The notes below the pieces were generated by a model that saw nothing but the letters and a program-made list of their open reading frames with translations, was not told the DNA's origin and did not search any database. Source: an uncultured Rickettsiales bacterium (lineage in GTDB: Bacteria > Pseudomonadota > Alphaproteobacteria > Rickettsiales > UBA1997). From it: a stretch of DNA of 39,322 nucleotides. The position numbers and the translations under genes were made by a program. The stretch is taken from NCBI GenBank assembly GCA_905478165.1, contig CAJQHK010000031.1, positions 1 through 39,322 on the forward strand, read 5' to 3'. How positions within the stretch are numbered: the first letter of the stretch is position 1; each line of letters opens with the position of its first letter. Of this stretch, positions 24,896-33,321 are shown in pieces.

Positions 24896-26140
24896 CTAAA
24901 AAAACTTTACCCACACAAAAGCTAGAACAAATATACTCATAAATACTAACCCAATAAAACTAAGGATCTTTAAGTAAATATTTGGATGAAATTTTTTTGC
25001 CAATAATTTTGAAGTCACCACCTTGTAATTTAAAAAAGCAAAAAATGGCGCAAAAAGAAAAGAAATTATAGTTACAATATCCACTATTCTTTGAAAGTCA
25101 TTGACAAAAAAATAAATTATCGCGAAGGCAAGAGAGCAAAAAATAATAGTTAATTTTAATCTCTGTCTTTTTTCACATTCTTCATCGCTATTATTTAGAA
25201 TTTGCAATCCAACAGAAATACTACGAGGATAAATGTCGATCACCGTAATTGTAGTTGATAGAATCGCCGTTAAAATCGCTGTTGCAATGATAATTTTTGA
25301 CCAATTCCCAATTGTTAAACTATAGAGAGAAAGTAGTTGTCTTGCAAAATCAGGTCCGCTTTTTGAGATTTCTATTCCAGAGTGATGAAGAACTAAAGCT
25401 CCAAGTGTAACAAAAAAAATAGCAGTGATAATAATCAAAATATATCCAAAATTAAAATCAAACTTAGCTTGTTGGAAGTTAATTTTATGACCTCCCTTGT
25501 TTTTTGCTTGCAGCCAAAGAGAATACCAAACACCTATTTCCATTGGCCCCGGCATCCAACCCATTAGAGCAATAACAAAGGGAAAATTACTAGAATTCCA
25601 AACTGAGTCAATATAAGTAATATTACTTTGATCTGGGTTGTGACTGGTTATAGCAAAAATTACTGCAAAAAATGTTGAAAAAAACAATAATAACATAAAA
25701 ATTTTCATGACATTATCAAGAAAATCATAGTTTTTTAAAGTTATTATGGCGACAAAAGTTACCATTATAATCAAAGTAATGATCTTGGTATCAAGAGTTA
25801 GACCTAAAACGGTTTTAGAAATTCCACCAGCAACATAAGAAAGCAAGGCGATAGATCCGATTGCAGCGATAATATTTGTAACTACAAAGAATCTTAAGAA
25901 ATTTTTATGCAGCCTATTATATGCCTGCAATAGATTCTCCCCCGTTGCTCCCGTATATCGAAAACCGTATTCAATAAAAGGATATTTCACAATATTAACA
26001 AGAACAACTATCCATAAAAGCTCAAAACCAAAATATCCACCCGCCCTAGTTGATTGAATTAGATGAGAAACTCCAATTGCAGCTGATGCTGCTAAAATTC
26101 CTGGTCCAAGATTATTTAAAAAACGAATTATTTTTTGCAT
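24896..26140 (-). CDS. Divergent Nramp-family transporter
   Basis: A membrane protein of about 414 residues with eleven or so helices and the Nramp (LeuT-fold) layout. The start at 26140 (MQKIIRFLNNLGPG) fits better than the ORF-track start at 26182, which overlaps nadC. Canonical Nramp metal transporters have DPGN in helix 1 and MPH in helix 6. Here helix 1 reads GPGILAASAAIGVSHLIQST without DPGN, and helix 6 reads MGWMPGPMEIGVW without the His. It belongs to a divergent Nramp-like branch, and manganese or iron transport should not be assumed. Four bases separate it from nadC. Confidence 0.85.
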   Translation of the reverse strand: MQKIIRFLNNLGPGILAASAAIGVSHLIQSTRAGGYFGFELLWIVVLVNIVKYPFIEYGFRYTGATGENLLQAYNRLHKNFLRFFVVTNIIAAIGSIALLSYVAGGISKTVLGLTLDTKIITLIIMVTFVAIITLKNYDFLDNVMKIFMLLLFFSTFFAVIFAITSHNPDQSNITYIDSVWNSSNFPFVIALMGWMPGPMEIGVWYSLWLQAKNKGGHKINFQQAKFDFNFGYILIIITAIFFVTLGALVLHHSGIEISKSGPDFARQLLSLYSLTIGNWSKIIIATAILTAILSTTITVIDIYPRSISVGLQILNNSDEECEKRQRLKLTIIFCSLAFAIIYFFVNDFQRIVDIVTIISFLFAPFFAFLNYKVVTSKLLAKKFHPNIYLKILSFIGLVFMSIFVLAFVWVKFF

Positions 26141-26144
26141 ATAA

Positions 26145-27002
26145 TTAAAAATCAATATCCAAACCAATGTCAACAGCATCAATAGAATTGGTTAATTCCC
26201 CAACTGAAATGTAATCAATCTCCAAATCTAAAATCTTATCAATAGCATCTAAATTAACTCCTCCAGAAACCTCAATTTTTACCTTATTAGCAATAATATC
26301 CTTAGCTTTACGCATCTGCTCAATATTCATATTGTCAAGCATGATAATATCAACATCATATTGTACTGCATCACGAACTTGCTGCAAATTATCACATTCG
26401 ATTTCAATTGGAATGTTGATATTCTTAGAACAGATATTGTTAAGAGCATTTTTTACGCCGCCAGCAGCAGCAATATGATTATCTTTAATCAATATCGCAT
26501 CAAAAAGAGAGAAGCGATGATTGTAGCCACCACCTATCCTAATCGCATATTTATGTAAGTGACGAAATCCTGGGATGGTTTTCCTGGTATCAAGAATTTT
26601 AGTTTTACTATCGCCAATTTTTTTTATAAATTTATTAGTTTTGGTAGAGATGGCACTAAGATGTTGCAATAAATTTAAAATTATTCTCTCGCTAGCAAAA
26701 ATTAATCTTGCATTACCAACGCCGTGAATAATAACCTCTCCAGTCTTAACTGCAGCACCATCAGAAAAATTTTCTTCAAAGGTAATATTGTTCTTCTCAT
26801 ATCTAGTGGCGATTTTATTAAAAATTGTTGCCACGAATAAAGATCCACAAAGGATCATATCCTGCCTTGCTCTAATAGAAAATTTTACATTTACATCTTC
26901 TAACAGAATGTTATCAGAAGTAACGTCTGACTGATTAGACAAATCCTCTTCAATTGCTAAATCAATTATTATTTCGGACCAATAATGAATATCTTTCTTC
27001 AT
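26145..27002 (-). CDS. nadC: Nicotinate-nucleotide pyrophosphorylase (quinolinate phosphoribosyltransferase)
   Basis: A 285-residue NadC, making nicotinate mononucleotide from quinolinate and PRPP. Motifs are LNLLQHLSAIST, LDTRKTIPGFRHLHKYAIR, GGGYNHRFSLFDAILIKDNH, IEIECDNL, IMLDNM and VSGGVNLDAI. Full length. nadA and nadB are not in the window, so the source of quinolinate (own synthesis or host) cannot be judged here. First gene of a pair with the Nramp-like transporter; preceded by a family A repeat. Confidence 0.96.
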   Translation of the reverse strand: MKKDIHYWSEIIIDLAIEEDLSNQSDVTSDNILLEDVNVKFSIRARQDMILCGSLFVATIFNKIATRYEKNNITFEENFSDGAAVKTGEVIIHGVGNARLIFASERIILNLLQHLSAISTKTNKFIKKIGDSKTKILDTRKTIPGFRHLHKYAIRIGGGYNHRFSLFDAILIKDNHIAAAGGVKNALNNICSKNINIPIEIECDNLQQVRDAVQYDVDIIMLDNMNIEQMRKAKDIIANKVKIEVSGGVNLDAIDKILDLEIDYISVGELTNSIDAVDIGLDIDF

Positions 27003-27034
27003 TTTTACTTATTTTTATTTTTAATAATCGATTC

Positions 27035-27200
27035 TATAACAAAGTTTATCTACAATAAGACATTTAGGTAAATTAGTTTGGGTCAAAAATTTATTATTAA
27101 ATCTATATTTAATATCGGAATATATTTAGCTAAATTTTATGATAATTTTTGTCTAACAATAAGAAGTATAAATTCTACACTATAGATGAGATTTGGTATT
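27035..27200. repeat. Family A palindromic repeat, full length (about 166 bp)
   Basis: Left arm ATAACAAAGTTTATCTACAA, centre TTAGGTAAATTAGTTTGGGT and GAATATATTTAGCTAAATTT, right arm CACTATAGATGAGATTTGGT then ATT. Same orientation as 9820-9969. Its right end overlaps the last seven codons (stop included) of the hypothetical gene at 27180. Confidence 0.88.
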
Positions 27201-27923
27201 ACAGTTCTTAGGATTAACATTTGACTCTTTTAATTTTTCTAGCTGCTCCTTTACAAAGATATTCATAAAAAATAAATCACTAATAATATCAGGGTCAGTT
27301 TCACCATCATATTCATTGTATTTATCTCTTAAATCCCTCATAATTAAAAATGATCGACAATAATTACCCATTTTTGAATGAATAATAGCCGGCATCTGCT
27401 TTGTAAAATATGGAGCATTTGGGTTCTTAGTTTTACTTAATTTATAAGCAAGTCTTAGAGCTATCTTATCGTTCTTAACAAACATTTTACTTAACGTTAC
27501 CGCCTGAAACATCCACCACCAATTTTTATCAATATCCTTTTCAGCATATTCCTCTAAAAATTTTACAATCCAAGCAACTCTAGATTGGTCAGGAACGGAG
27601 CTATAAAAATAAGTTGCAATTGAGGGGGTAAATTTAGATTTATAATTTAATTCTGATAGAGTCTTCAACCAATTATATAGGAGTTTGTAATCATATTTTT
27701 TAAGAGAAGTATAATTACCGAATTGGTCTCCGGAGTTTTGCAATTTTATTGATAGGTTGCGAAAATAAAACTCTTTATCGCCAAAGGATAAACCTTCTAT
27801 AGATTTTTTTGTTTGTAATTTTGGTAAAATATCTACCTTTGACTTAATATTCTCAGTATTGTACCAAAACATGATTTGCAATAGCACAAAGAATGAAAAG
27901 AAAACAAAGTTAATTCTATCCAT
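27180..27923 (-). CDS. Hypothetical membrane-anchored protein next to an ABC permease
   Basis: I do not recognise a named family. Using the Met at 27923 (MDRINFVFFSFFVLLQIMFW; the track start at 27950 overlaps the permease) gives 247 residues with one N-terminal membrane anchor and a helical soluble part. Repeated helix pairs such as NWWWMFQAVTLSKMF and KIALRLAYKLSKTKNPNAPY suggest a TPR-like fold, probably periplasmic. It begins just after the permease stop, so the two likely work together. The C-terminal NTKSHL and the TAG stop come from a family A repeat, so the native end may be lost. Confidence 0.65.
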   Translation of the reverse strand: MDRINFVFFSFFVLLQIMFWYNTENIKSKVDILPKLQTKKSIEGLSFGDKEFYFRNLSIKLQNSGDQFGNYTSLKKYDYKLLYNWLKTLSELNYKSKFTPSIATYFYSSVPDQSRVAWIVKFLEEYAEKDIDKNWWWMFQAVTLSKMFVKNDKIALRLAYKLSKTKNPNAPYFTKQMPAIIHSKMGNYCRSFLIMRDLRDKYNEYDGETDPDIISDLFFMNIFVKEQLEKLKESNVNPKNCNTKSHL

Positions 27924-27924
27924 A

Positions 27925-28686
27925 TTAAAATTGCTTCCTGTTAAAATCAAAAAAGCACATAAAGATCATTAAAAATACATAGATAATAGATTGCGATAAT
28001 ATGACTAATAAATCAGTATAAGAAATATTAGCGCCATAAATTAACCATTCACTTTTAGCAAACAAATCTAATCTTGGAATAATAGTGGATATTACTTTTG
28101 TAATGAACTTTCCAAATGAGTTAAAATTGTAAATCCCGTCTGAAAACGAAATATTCATAACGAAAAATCCCATCATTCTAGATATGACATAAAAACCAAA
28201 CGATGCCAGAACTGAAAAAACTGCACTTTTAAAGATAAATGACGCCAAGATAGCAAAGGAAATAAATATTAACGATTCTAGTGTGATAGATAGTGACCAA
28301 AAAAATAACCCCAAATAATTAACCTCTGGTAGGATAGAAATTAAAATAATCAAAGGTAATAAAGCAAAAACCGAAACTATGAAAAATCCTAATATGTAAG
28401 ATAAAATAAATTTACTCCTCGATATGGATTTACTTAAAAAAAATTCTACCTCCCTATTATCAAAAGATTTTCTGATATTAAAACAAATAAAAATAATAAT
28501 ACCTATTGCAAATAAAATTCTGCCCGACCCCGCAACATAAACAATAGAAAATTGATTATTTTCAGAAAATGCACTACTTCCTATTAGAACAGAAATTCCA
28601 AAAGCAACCAAAAGAGATATAACTACTCCGACATAAAGCCAGTCTCTCATGGCAGTCATCAAGACATATTTTAAAATAGAAATCAT
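27925..28686 (-). CDS. ABC-2-type permease-like membrane protein
   Basis: A 253-residue protein with about six membrane helices and little else. The first helix LYVGVVISLLVAFGISVLIG, a large loop, then FDNREVEFFLSKSISRSKFI (typical of ABC-2 permeases such as NatB/YhaP-like ones) support the call. No ATPase gene is adjacent; the ABC ATPase at 9103 lacks a permease and is the obvious candidate partner. Co-transcribed with the unknown anchored protein downstream. Substrate unknown. Confidence 0.7.
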   Translation of the reverse strand: MISILKYVLMTAMRDWLYVGVVISLLVAFGISVLIGSSAFSENNQFSIVYVAGSGRILFAIGIIIFICFNIRKSFDNREVEFFLSKSISRSKFILSYILGFFIVSVFALLPLIILISILPEVNYLGLFFWSLSITLESLIFISFAILASFIFKSAVFSVLASFGFYVISRMMGFFVMNISFSDGIYNFNSFGKFITKVISTIIPRLDLFAKSEWLIYGANISYTDLLVILSQSIIYVFLMIFMCFFDFNRKQF

Positions 28687-28959
28687 ATTATAATTTTTGA
28701 CAAGTTACTGTTGTAATGTTTATTGATTAAAGAACTTCGTAAAAATAACTCGAACATTATCAAAATATTTGTTCTTTTAGGGTTTATTTTTAACCGCAAA
28801 ATAAGATTGTAATTGGTATTAAAAATAAAATCTAAAAAGTAAAATGTTTTACTAAATAACATAAATTGTTTCTACAATAACCTTAATGATAAATTTAACC
28901 TTAAGATAATTTCAGTAAGGACTGGTATGTGAATAATATTAATCATACAGAATAATTTA

Positions 28960-30546
28960 CTAAAATTCTCTTACACTATTTGAAAAGGTATCGTGAATTT
29001 TCTTATCTTGAGAATTTGTACCCTTTCCAACCTCAATAATAGTAGCTTTTACAAAAATTACAGTTTCAATGATATCACTCTTACTTGAGCTAAATTTAAA
29101 CAAATGACCTAAAATAGGAATTTGACTTAAAAAAGGTATGCCAGATTCATTTTTAGTTACATCCTCCTTCATTAGACCACCAATAACTAGAGTATCGCCA
29201 CTCTTAATTCTGGCTGTAGTCTCAATTGTTCTTGTGTTAACTTGGGGTACGGTATTATTAAGAGAGGTACCATCAGCACCGGTTGAGGGATCGGAAATGG
29301 TACCAGAAACAACTGATAATTCAGGAAAGACATTTAAAGTAATCTCTCGCTTGTCTAAATCAATAGAGGGAGTTATTCTTAAAGACGCGCCAACAGGAAC
29401 TTCATTTTTAGTTGCGCTAATTACCGTATTAATATTATTACCACCGTTACCAGAACCAACGGCAGTATTAGTATTGGATGTGACGGTAAAGTAAACCAGA
29501 CTATTTTCAAACTTAACAGAAGCTGTTTGATTGTTTAAGGCGATAACTCTTGGACTTGAGATACCTTTTGTAACACCAAATTTATCTAAAAGAGAGATAT
29601 TAAAATTACCAACAGCCCCTAATATACTACCGGTAGTTACTAGTTTGATAATCGAATCACCAGCGGTACCTTGTGGACCAGTTAAAACTGAAGAACCAGA
29701 AGAATTTGCCATATCCCAGTCAATACCAGACCTATATTCATCATTTAATTTTACCTCTACAATCTTTGCCTCGATTAAAACCTGGGCAAAAGAATATTTA
29801 TTTACCATATCAATATATTGTCGAGCCGCGTCCTGCTGGACTCTACTAGCCAAAATGGTAATTATTCCTGACGGTTTATTGTAGGTAATTGTTGCGTCAG
29901 GCTGAACCTTCACAGGAATCTCAACCTCAGTTACAACTTCGTTACCTTCATTATCAATCGTGACTTTTTCTTCAATTTTTGGTTTTGGATTTTTCTTTAA
30001 AGATCCAAATATATTCTGTAAACTAGACTCTAACTCTCCCCATAACTGACTATTAGGCAAATACCCTACCTGATAATATTCGATATAATTTTTATCAGAC
30101 TGAAAAGACATAACGCCATTATTGATGACATATCTTATTTTAGCCATCTTGCAAATACGATCAATAACCTCTTTTAATGGGCGATTTCTGGCATTAATAA
30201 TAATCTCACCAGATATGTCAGGACTTATATCCATTTCTGTATCAGTTATCCTTGCTAATTCAAACAATATGTCCCTGACAGGAACTGGGTCAGCAGCTGA
30301 GAATGAAATTAATTGATCTCCATACTGCGTCTTAGGTTCTGGAGGGGAGATGATCATCTTAGAAACTCTAGGTATTGAAGGAGCAAACTTATCATCAACA
30401 ACAATATCCTTCTTTACAACTCTTTTTTTAATAATAGCATCCCTTACAACATCCCTAGATAATCTAGAATCAACCAGATTGGGGTTGCAAGCGTATAAAA
30501 ATGAAATTGCAAAAATTACTATAAAAACTTTCTTCAAAAAATCCAT
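28960..30546 (-). CDS. Secretin lipoprotein (MshL/PilQ/GspD type)
   Basis: A 528-residue outer-membrane secretin. The signal peptide VFIVIFAISFLYAC has a lipobox with Cys20. A secretin/TonB short N-terminal (STN) domain follows (about 85-150, VRDILFELARITDTEMDIS). The C-terminal secretin domain contains VPVGASLRITPSIDLDKREI, VNTRTIETTARIKSGDTLVI and SGIPFLSQIPILGHLFKF. Such proteins form the outer-membrane pore of type IV pilus or type II secretion systems; the pattern is closest to MshL/PilQ-like forms. No ATPase, pilin or inner-membrane partner gene is nearby. A sequence block upstream is shared with the MBOAT gene. Confidence 0.9.
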   Translation of the reverse strand: MDFLKKVFIVIFAISFLYACNPNLVDSRLSRDVVRDAIIKKRVVKKDIVVDDKFAPSIPRVSKMIISPPEPKTQYGDQLISFSAADPVPVRDILFELARITDTEMDISPDISGEIIINARNRPLKEVIDRICKMAKIRYVINNGVMSFQSDKNYIEYYQVGYLPNSQLWGELESSLQNIFGSLKKNPKPKIEEKVTIDNEGNEVVTEVEIPVKVQPDATITYNKPSGIITILASRVQQDAARQYIDMVNKYSFAQVLIEAKIVEVKLNDEYRSGIDWDMANSSGSSVLTGPQGTAGDSIIKLVTTGSILGAVGNFNISLLDKFGVTKGISSPRVIALNNQTASVKFENSLVYFTVTSNTNTAVGSGNGGNNINTVISATKNEVPVGASLRITPSIDLDKREITLNVFPELSVVSGTISDPSTGADGTSLNNTVPQVNTRTIETTARIKSGDTLVIGGLMKEDVTKNESGIPFLSQIPILGHLFKFSSSKSDIIETVIFVKATIIEVGKGTNSQDKKIHDTFSNSVREF

Positions 30547-30629
30547 ATTATAATGACTATTTATTAGATATAATAGATAAGTAAACGACTAACTGCCTCA
30601 ATTATCATAAAGAATTTAACTTCATTTTT

Positions 30630-30755
30630 TGAGATAAAATTAATAAAAATCCTTAAGAAATATAAAAATATCTCCCCCTGGTTTTACTAACTTTGTTTCA
30701 AAAATATTTTACTAATGATTGTTTATTTTTAAATAGTAATGATCTATACGACAAA
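30630..30755 (-). repeat. Upstream block D2, shared with the MBOAT gene
   Basis: GATAAAATTAATAAAAATCC, CTTAAGAAATATAAAAATAT, CTCCCCCTGG and TTTTTAAATAGTAATGAT align in order with 35885-36005. It lies about 85-210 bases upstream of the secretin start, the same spacing and orientation as the copy upstream of the MBOAT gene. It may be an old family B-like repeat or a shared regulatory region. Confidence 0.55.
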
Positions 30756-30898
30756 AATAGATTAATTATAAATTTAAATCAACATCAAATATTAAAATAA
30801 TCTTAACTAAGAATTATAAATCATAGAGCAAAATTAATACGCCCTTAAAAGAATAATAATTGCTTTCTAAATTAATTGTCCTAAAAACTCTTCATTTA

Positions 30899-31060
30899 TG
30901 TTAATTTTCACCTTTAAAGAAGTTTTTTCTTTATCTTTTACTCCTAAACAATCAAAAACTCTTGCACCCTATGTTAATAGGTTGATGATTTAAGGATAAT
31001 AAGGATGGAGAAAAAATCTGCTCTATAACTTGTATATTTTAAAGGTGGGAATCGGTATTA
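30899..31060 (+). repeat. Family B element, near full length
   Basis: Left arm TTTTCACCTTTAAAGAAGTT, centre TTGCACCCTATGTTAATAGG and GATGATTTAAGGATAATAAG, right arm TATATTTTAAAGGTGGGAAT then CGGTATTA. Same order of blocks as 36847-37020. Confidence 0.8.
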
Positions 31061-31103
31061 TTCCCCAAAAAAAACCCCACTTAATATAATTTTAACCTGG
31101 GTC

Positions 31104-31133
31104 AATACCAAAATTCATCTATAATGCAAAACA
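31104..31133 (+). repeat. Family A left arm only
   Basis: AATACCAAAATTCATCTATA then ATGCAAAACA: a solitary family A arm that ends 6 bases before the start codon of the next gene. Confidence 0.7.
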
Positions 31134-31139
31134 CGTGAA

Positions 31140-32255
31140 ATGAAATTTATTATATTAGGATCAGAAATAGATAATTTAGTAAACGCCTATTTTCTAGCAA
31201 AATCTGGACACCAGATCACAATAATTGAGAATAAAAACAGAAAAGAGTGTGTGGCTCATGACTCTTTATCCTTTCAGTTTGACCCAATCCTTACAAATGA
31301 TATCGCAGAAAAAGACCTTAAATCAAAAATAACAAACCTATTTCATAAAAATAAATTTAACCAAAAAATTACAGAATTAATTTTAAAAAATAAAAGTGCC
31401 TTAATAAAATTGTTAGAAACTGAGAAAATTACACTAAAAAATAAAAGAGTCGGTTTGCTTCACCTATACAAAAATAACCCTCAAAATAAAATTAGGGATA
31501 TAAAGAAAAAGTCAGGATGGCAATCCAATTACAAAATTTTTAGTCAAGAGGAGTTGATATCACTAGGACTAGCATTAGACTATGAAAAACAAATAATTTC
31601 TGGAGCAATTTTGTCTCAAAATGATTTTACAATAGATAGGCAGTCATTCATAGATGATTTAAAAAAGATATGTCAGGTAAAATACAAAGTAAAATTTGAA
31701 AAAAATTTAGAAATAAAAAATATCTTAACAAACTGTAAAAAAATTACTGGAATCCATACGGACAAAAAAGTGTTTGTTGCAGACTACTACATAATTAATA
31801 TAGATGATCACAACCTAGAATTGTTAAAATCCATAAACATAAAGATTGTTCCAAATTTTAAGTATAAAATTAAAATATTCACTGATATTGAGAACATTAA
31901 AAACCCCCCTCCCAAACATAACTTAATAAACCATTCAGATCAAATAACTTACCATATCAACAAAGATTATTATAAAATAGAAATCCCAATTAATAAAAAA
32001 ATTTACACAAAAATTAAATCAACCTTAAATTGGGAATATTTGAATAAAATAAATCACGCAAGCTTATTGGAGGTAAAAGATTACAAAAATATTAAATACT
32101 ACTTAGAGAAGGAGCAATATTTTAAAAACGGGGTGCCGTTAAGCTCTGTATCAAAAAAATATAGTAATTTATTCTTAAATGGAGGGTACGGCAATGTAGA
32201 TTTTAATCTATCATTTAGCATGTCGGATCTTATACCATCTAAACTTCCCAATTAG
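31140..32255 (+). CDS. Divergent DadA-like FAD-dependent oxidoreductase
   Basis: A 371-residue protein. The N-terminus MKFIILGSEIDNLVNAYFLA, followed by KSGHQITIIE, fits the FAD-binding beta-alpha-beta of amino-acid oxidases, but the GxGxxG loop has decayed to GSEIDN. The C-terminal LFLNGGYGNVDFNLSFSMSD matches the NxGHGxxGWT...GSA end of DadA (D-amino-acid dehydrogenase). The middle is poorly conserved and very Lys/Asn/Ile-rich. It is the reading frame of a DadA homologue that may no longer bind FAD normally, perhaps under relaxed selection. It is 10 bases from folK. Confidence 0.6.
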   Translation: MKFIILGSEIDNLVNAYFLAKSGHQITIIENKNRKECVAHDSLSFQFDPILTNDIAEKDLKSKITNLFHKNKFNQKITELILKNKSALIKLLETEKITLKNKRVGLLHLYKNNPQNKIRDIKKKSGWQSNYKIFSQEELISLGLALDYEKQIISGAILSQNDFTIDRQSFIDDLKKICQVKYKVKFEKNLEIKNILTNCKKITGIHTDKKVFVADYYIINIDDHNLELLKSINIKIVPNFKYKIKIFTDIENIKNPPPKHNLINHSDQITYHINKDYYKIEIPINKKIYTKIKSTLNWEYLNKINHASLLEVKDYKNIKYYLEKEQYFKNGVPLSSVSKKYSNLFLNGGYGNVDFNLSFSMSDLIPSKLPN

Positions 32256-32265
32256 TATCAAAGCA

Positions 32266-32715
32266 ATGCTAAAAAAAATTATTTTTTGCTTAGGGTCAAA
32301 CATAGGAAACAAAAAACAGAACCTAGATTTGGCAGAAAAATACCTAACTAAAGATTTAAAATTATCCAACTTAAAAAAATCAACCATTCTACAGAATAAA
32401 GCTATGACGCTGCCGGAATCTCCTGCAGAATGGGACATCGATTTTCTTAACATAGCAATTGGAGCCGACATAAATATATTGGAATTTCCTCCCCTAAAAA
32501 TACTAGAAATCTGCAAAAATATTGAAAAAAAAATAGGTAGAAAAGATGGAGAAAAATGGTCCCCAAGAGAGATTGATATAGATATTGCTAAAATTGAAAA
32601 TTTAAAAATTCATATTGATAATAAATTAACCATACCGCATCCCGGAATTTATGATCGCGACTTCTTTATTAAAACCATATCAGAAATAGAAGATGAGAAC
32701 ATCAAGCTAACGTGA
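32266..32715 (+). CDS. folK: Hydroxymethyldihydropterin pyrophosphokinase
   Basis: A 149-residue HPPK giving the substrate for FolP. Motifs are CLGSNIGNKKQNLDLA at the N-terminus, LNIAIG, the KKIGRKDGEKWSPREIDIDI active-site block with both metal-binding Asp, and IPHPGIYDRDFF. Full length. Ten bases after the DadA-like gene, hence likely in one transcript. folP lies 10 kb away, so folate genes are dispersed. Confidence 0.93.
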   Translation: MLKKIIFCLGSNIGNKKQNLDLAEKYLTKDLKLSNLKKSTILQNKAMTLPESPAEWDIDFLNIAIGADINILEFPPLKILEICKNIEKKIGRKDGEKWSPREIDIDIAKIENLKIHIDNKLTIPHPGIYDRDFFIKTISEIEDENIKLT

Positions 32716-32741
32716 TGCAAGGATAAATTTAGATACAAAAA

Positions 32742-33305
32742 CTAGAGAAGAACCGCTAAACTATCAATAGCAAAACCTAAAATACAATTCCTCCTCCCTT
32801 CTACCTCTTCAAATAATTTGTAACCATTTTCTTCAAATTTATAGCTACCAGCACATCCCCACGGACGATCTAAATCAACATAATCAATAATTTCTTTTTC
32901 GGTAAGATTTTTCATCTTTAGAATTGCAATCTCATAATGACTAGCAATGATTCGATTATTTTGATAGATGAAGATGGCATTATTTTGAATATGTCTTTTG
33001 CCATTCATTTTTTCTAACTGCCTAATTGCGCCCTCTCTATCTATTGACTTAGAAAGAATTTTTTTACCTAACTCACAAATTTGATCAGAGCCTATTACCA
33101 CTGATTCTGAATATTTTTCTGCGACTGATAAGGCTTTGTTTTTTGCTAAAAAATTAACCTGATCATAAATATCAAGATCTTTGATATCATTTTTAGCGGA
33201 CTCTTCATCAAATATCGGAGAAATTGCAATGAAATTAATATTCAAATCCTCCAAGATTCTTTTTCTAATGAAAGAGGTGGATGCTAAAATTATTTTCTTT
33301 TTCAT
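32742..33305 (-). CDS. maf: Maf-family nucleoside triphosphate pyrophosphatase
   Basis: House-cleaning pyrophosphatase acting on modified nucleotides. The start is taken at 33305 (MKKKIILASTSFIRKRIL), giving 187 residues; the track start at 33335 adds ten residues that overlap the upstream gene. Motifs are the N-terminal ASTSFIRKRIL (ASxSxxR), VVIGSDQICEL with the catalytic Asp, KNKALSVAEKY, and GCAGSYKFEENGYKLFEEVE. Family members act on dTTP/UTP or on m7GTP; I cannot tell which subfamily applies. Confidence 0.93.
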   Translation of the reverse strand: MKKKIILASTSFIRKRILEDLNINFIAISPIFDEESAKNDIKDLDIYDQVNFLAKNKALSVAEKYSESVVIGSDQICELGKKILSKSIDREGAIRQLEKMNGKRHIQNNAIFIYQNNRIIASHYEIAILKMKNLTEKEIIDYVDLDRPWGCAGSYKFEENGYKLFEEVEGRRNCILGFAIDSLAVLL

Positions 33306-33321
33306 AATTATCTTAATAGCA

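Larger units (their letters stand above)
30547..31139. other. Repeat-rich intergenic region between divergent genes
   Basis: 593 bases without a gene. It contains a sequence block shared with 35885-36005 (30630-30755), a family B element (30899-31060) and the left arm of a family A element (31104-31133). The promoters of the secretin and the DadA-like gene must lie here. I see no convincing -35/-10 pair. Confidence 0.6.

Noticed and set aside
29138-29884. Two ORFs of about 117 residues antisense to the secretin gene
   Set aside because: Shadow frames of a well-conserved secretin; composition follows the complementary codons.
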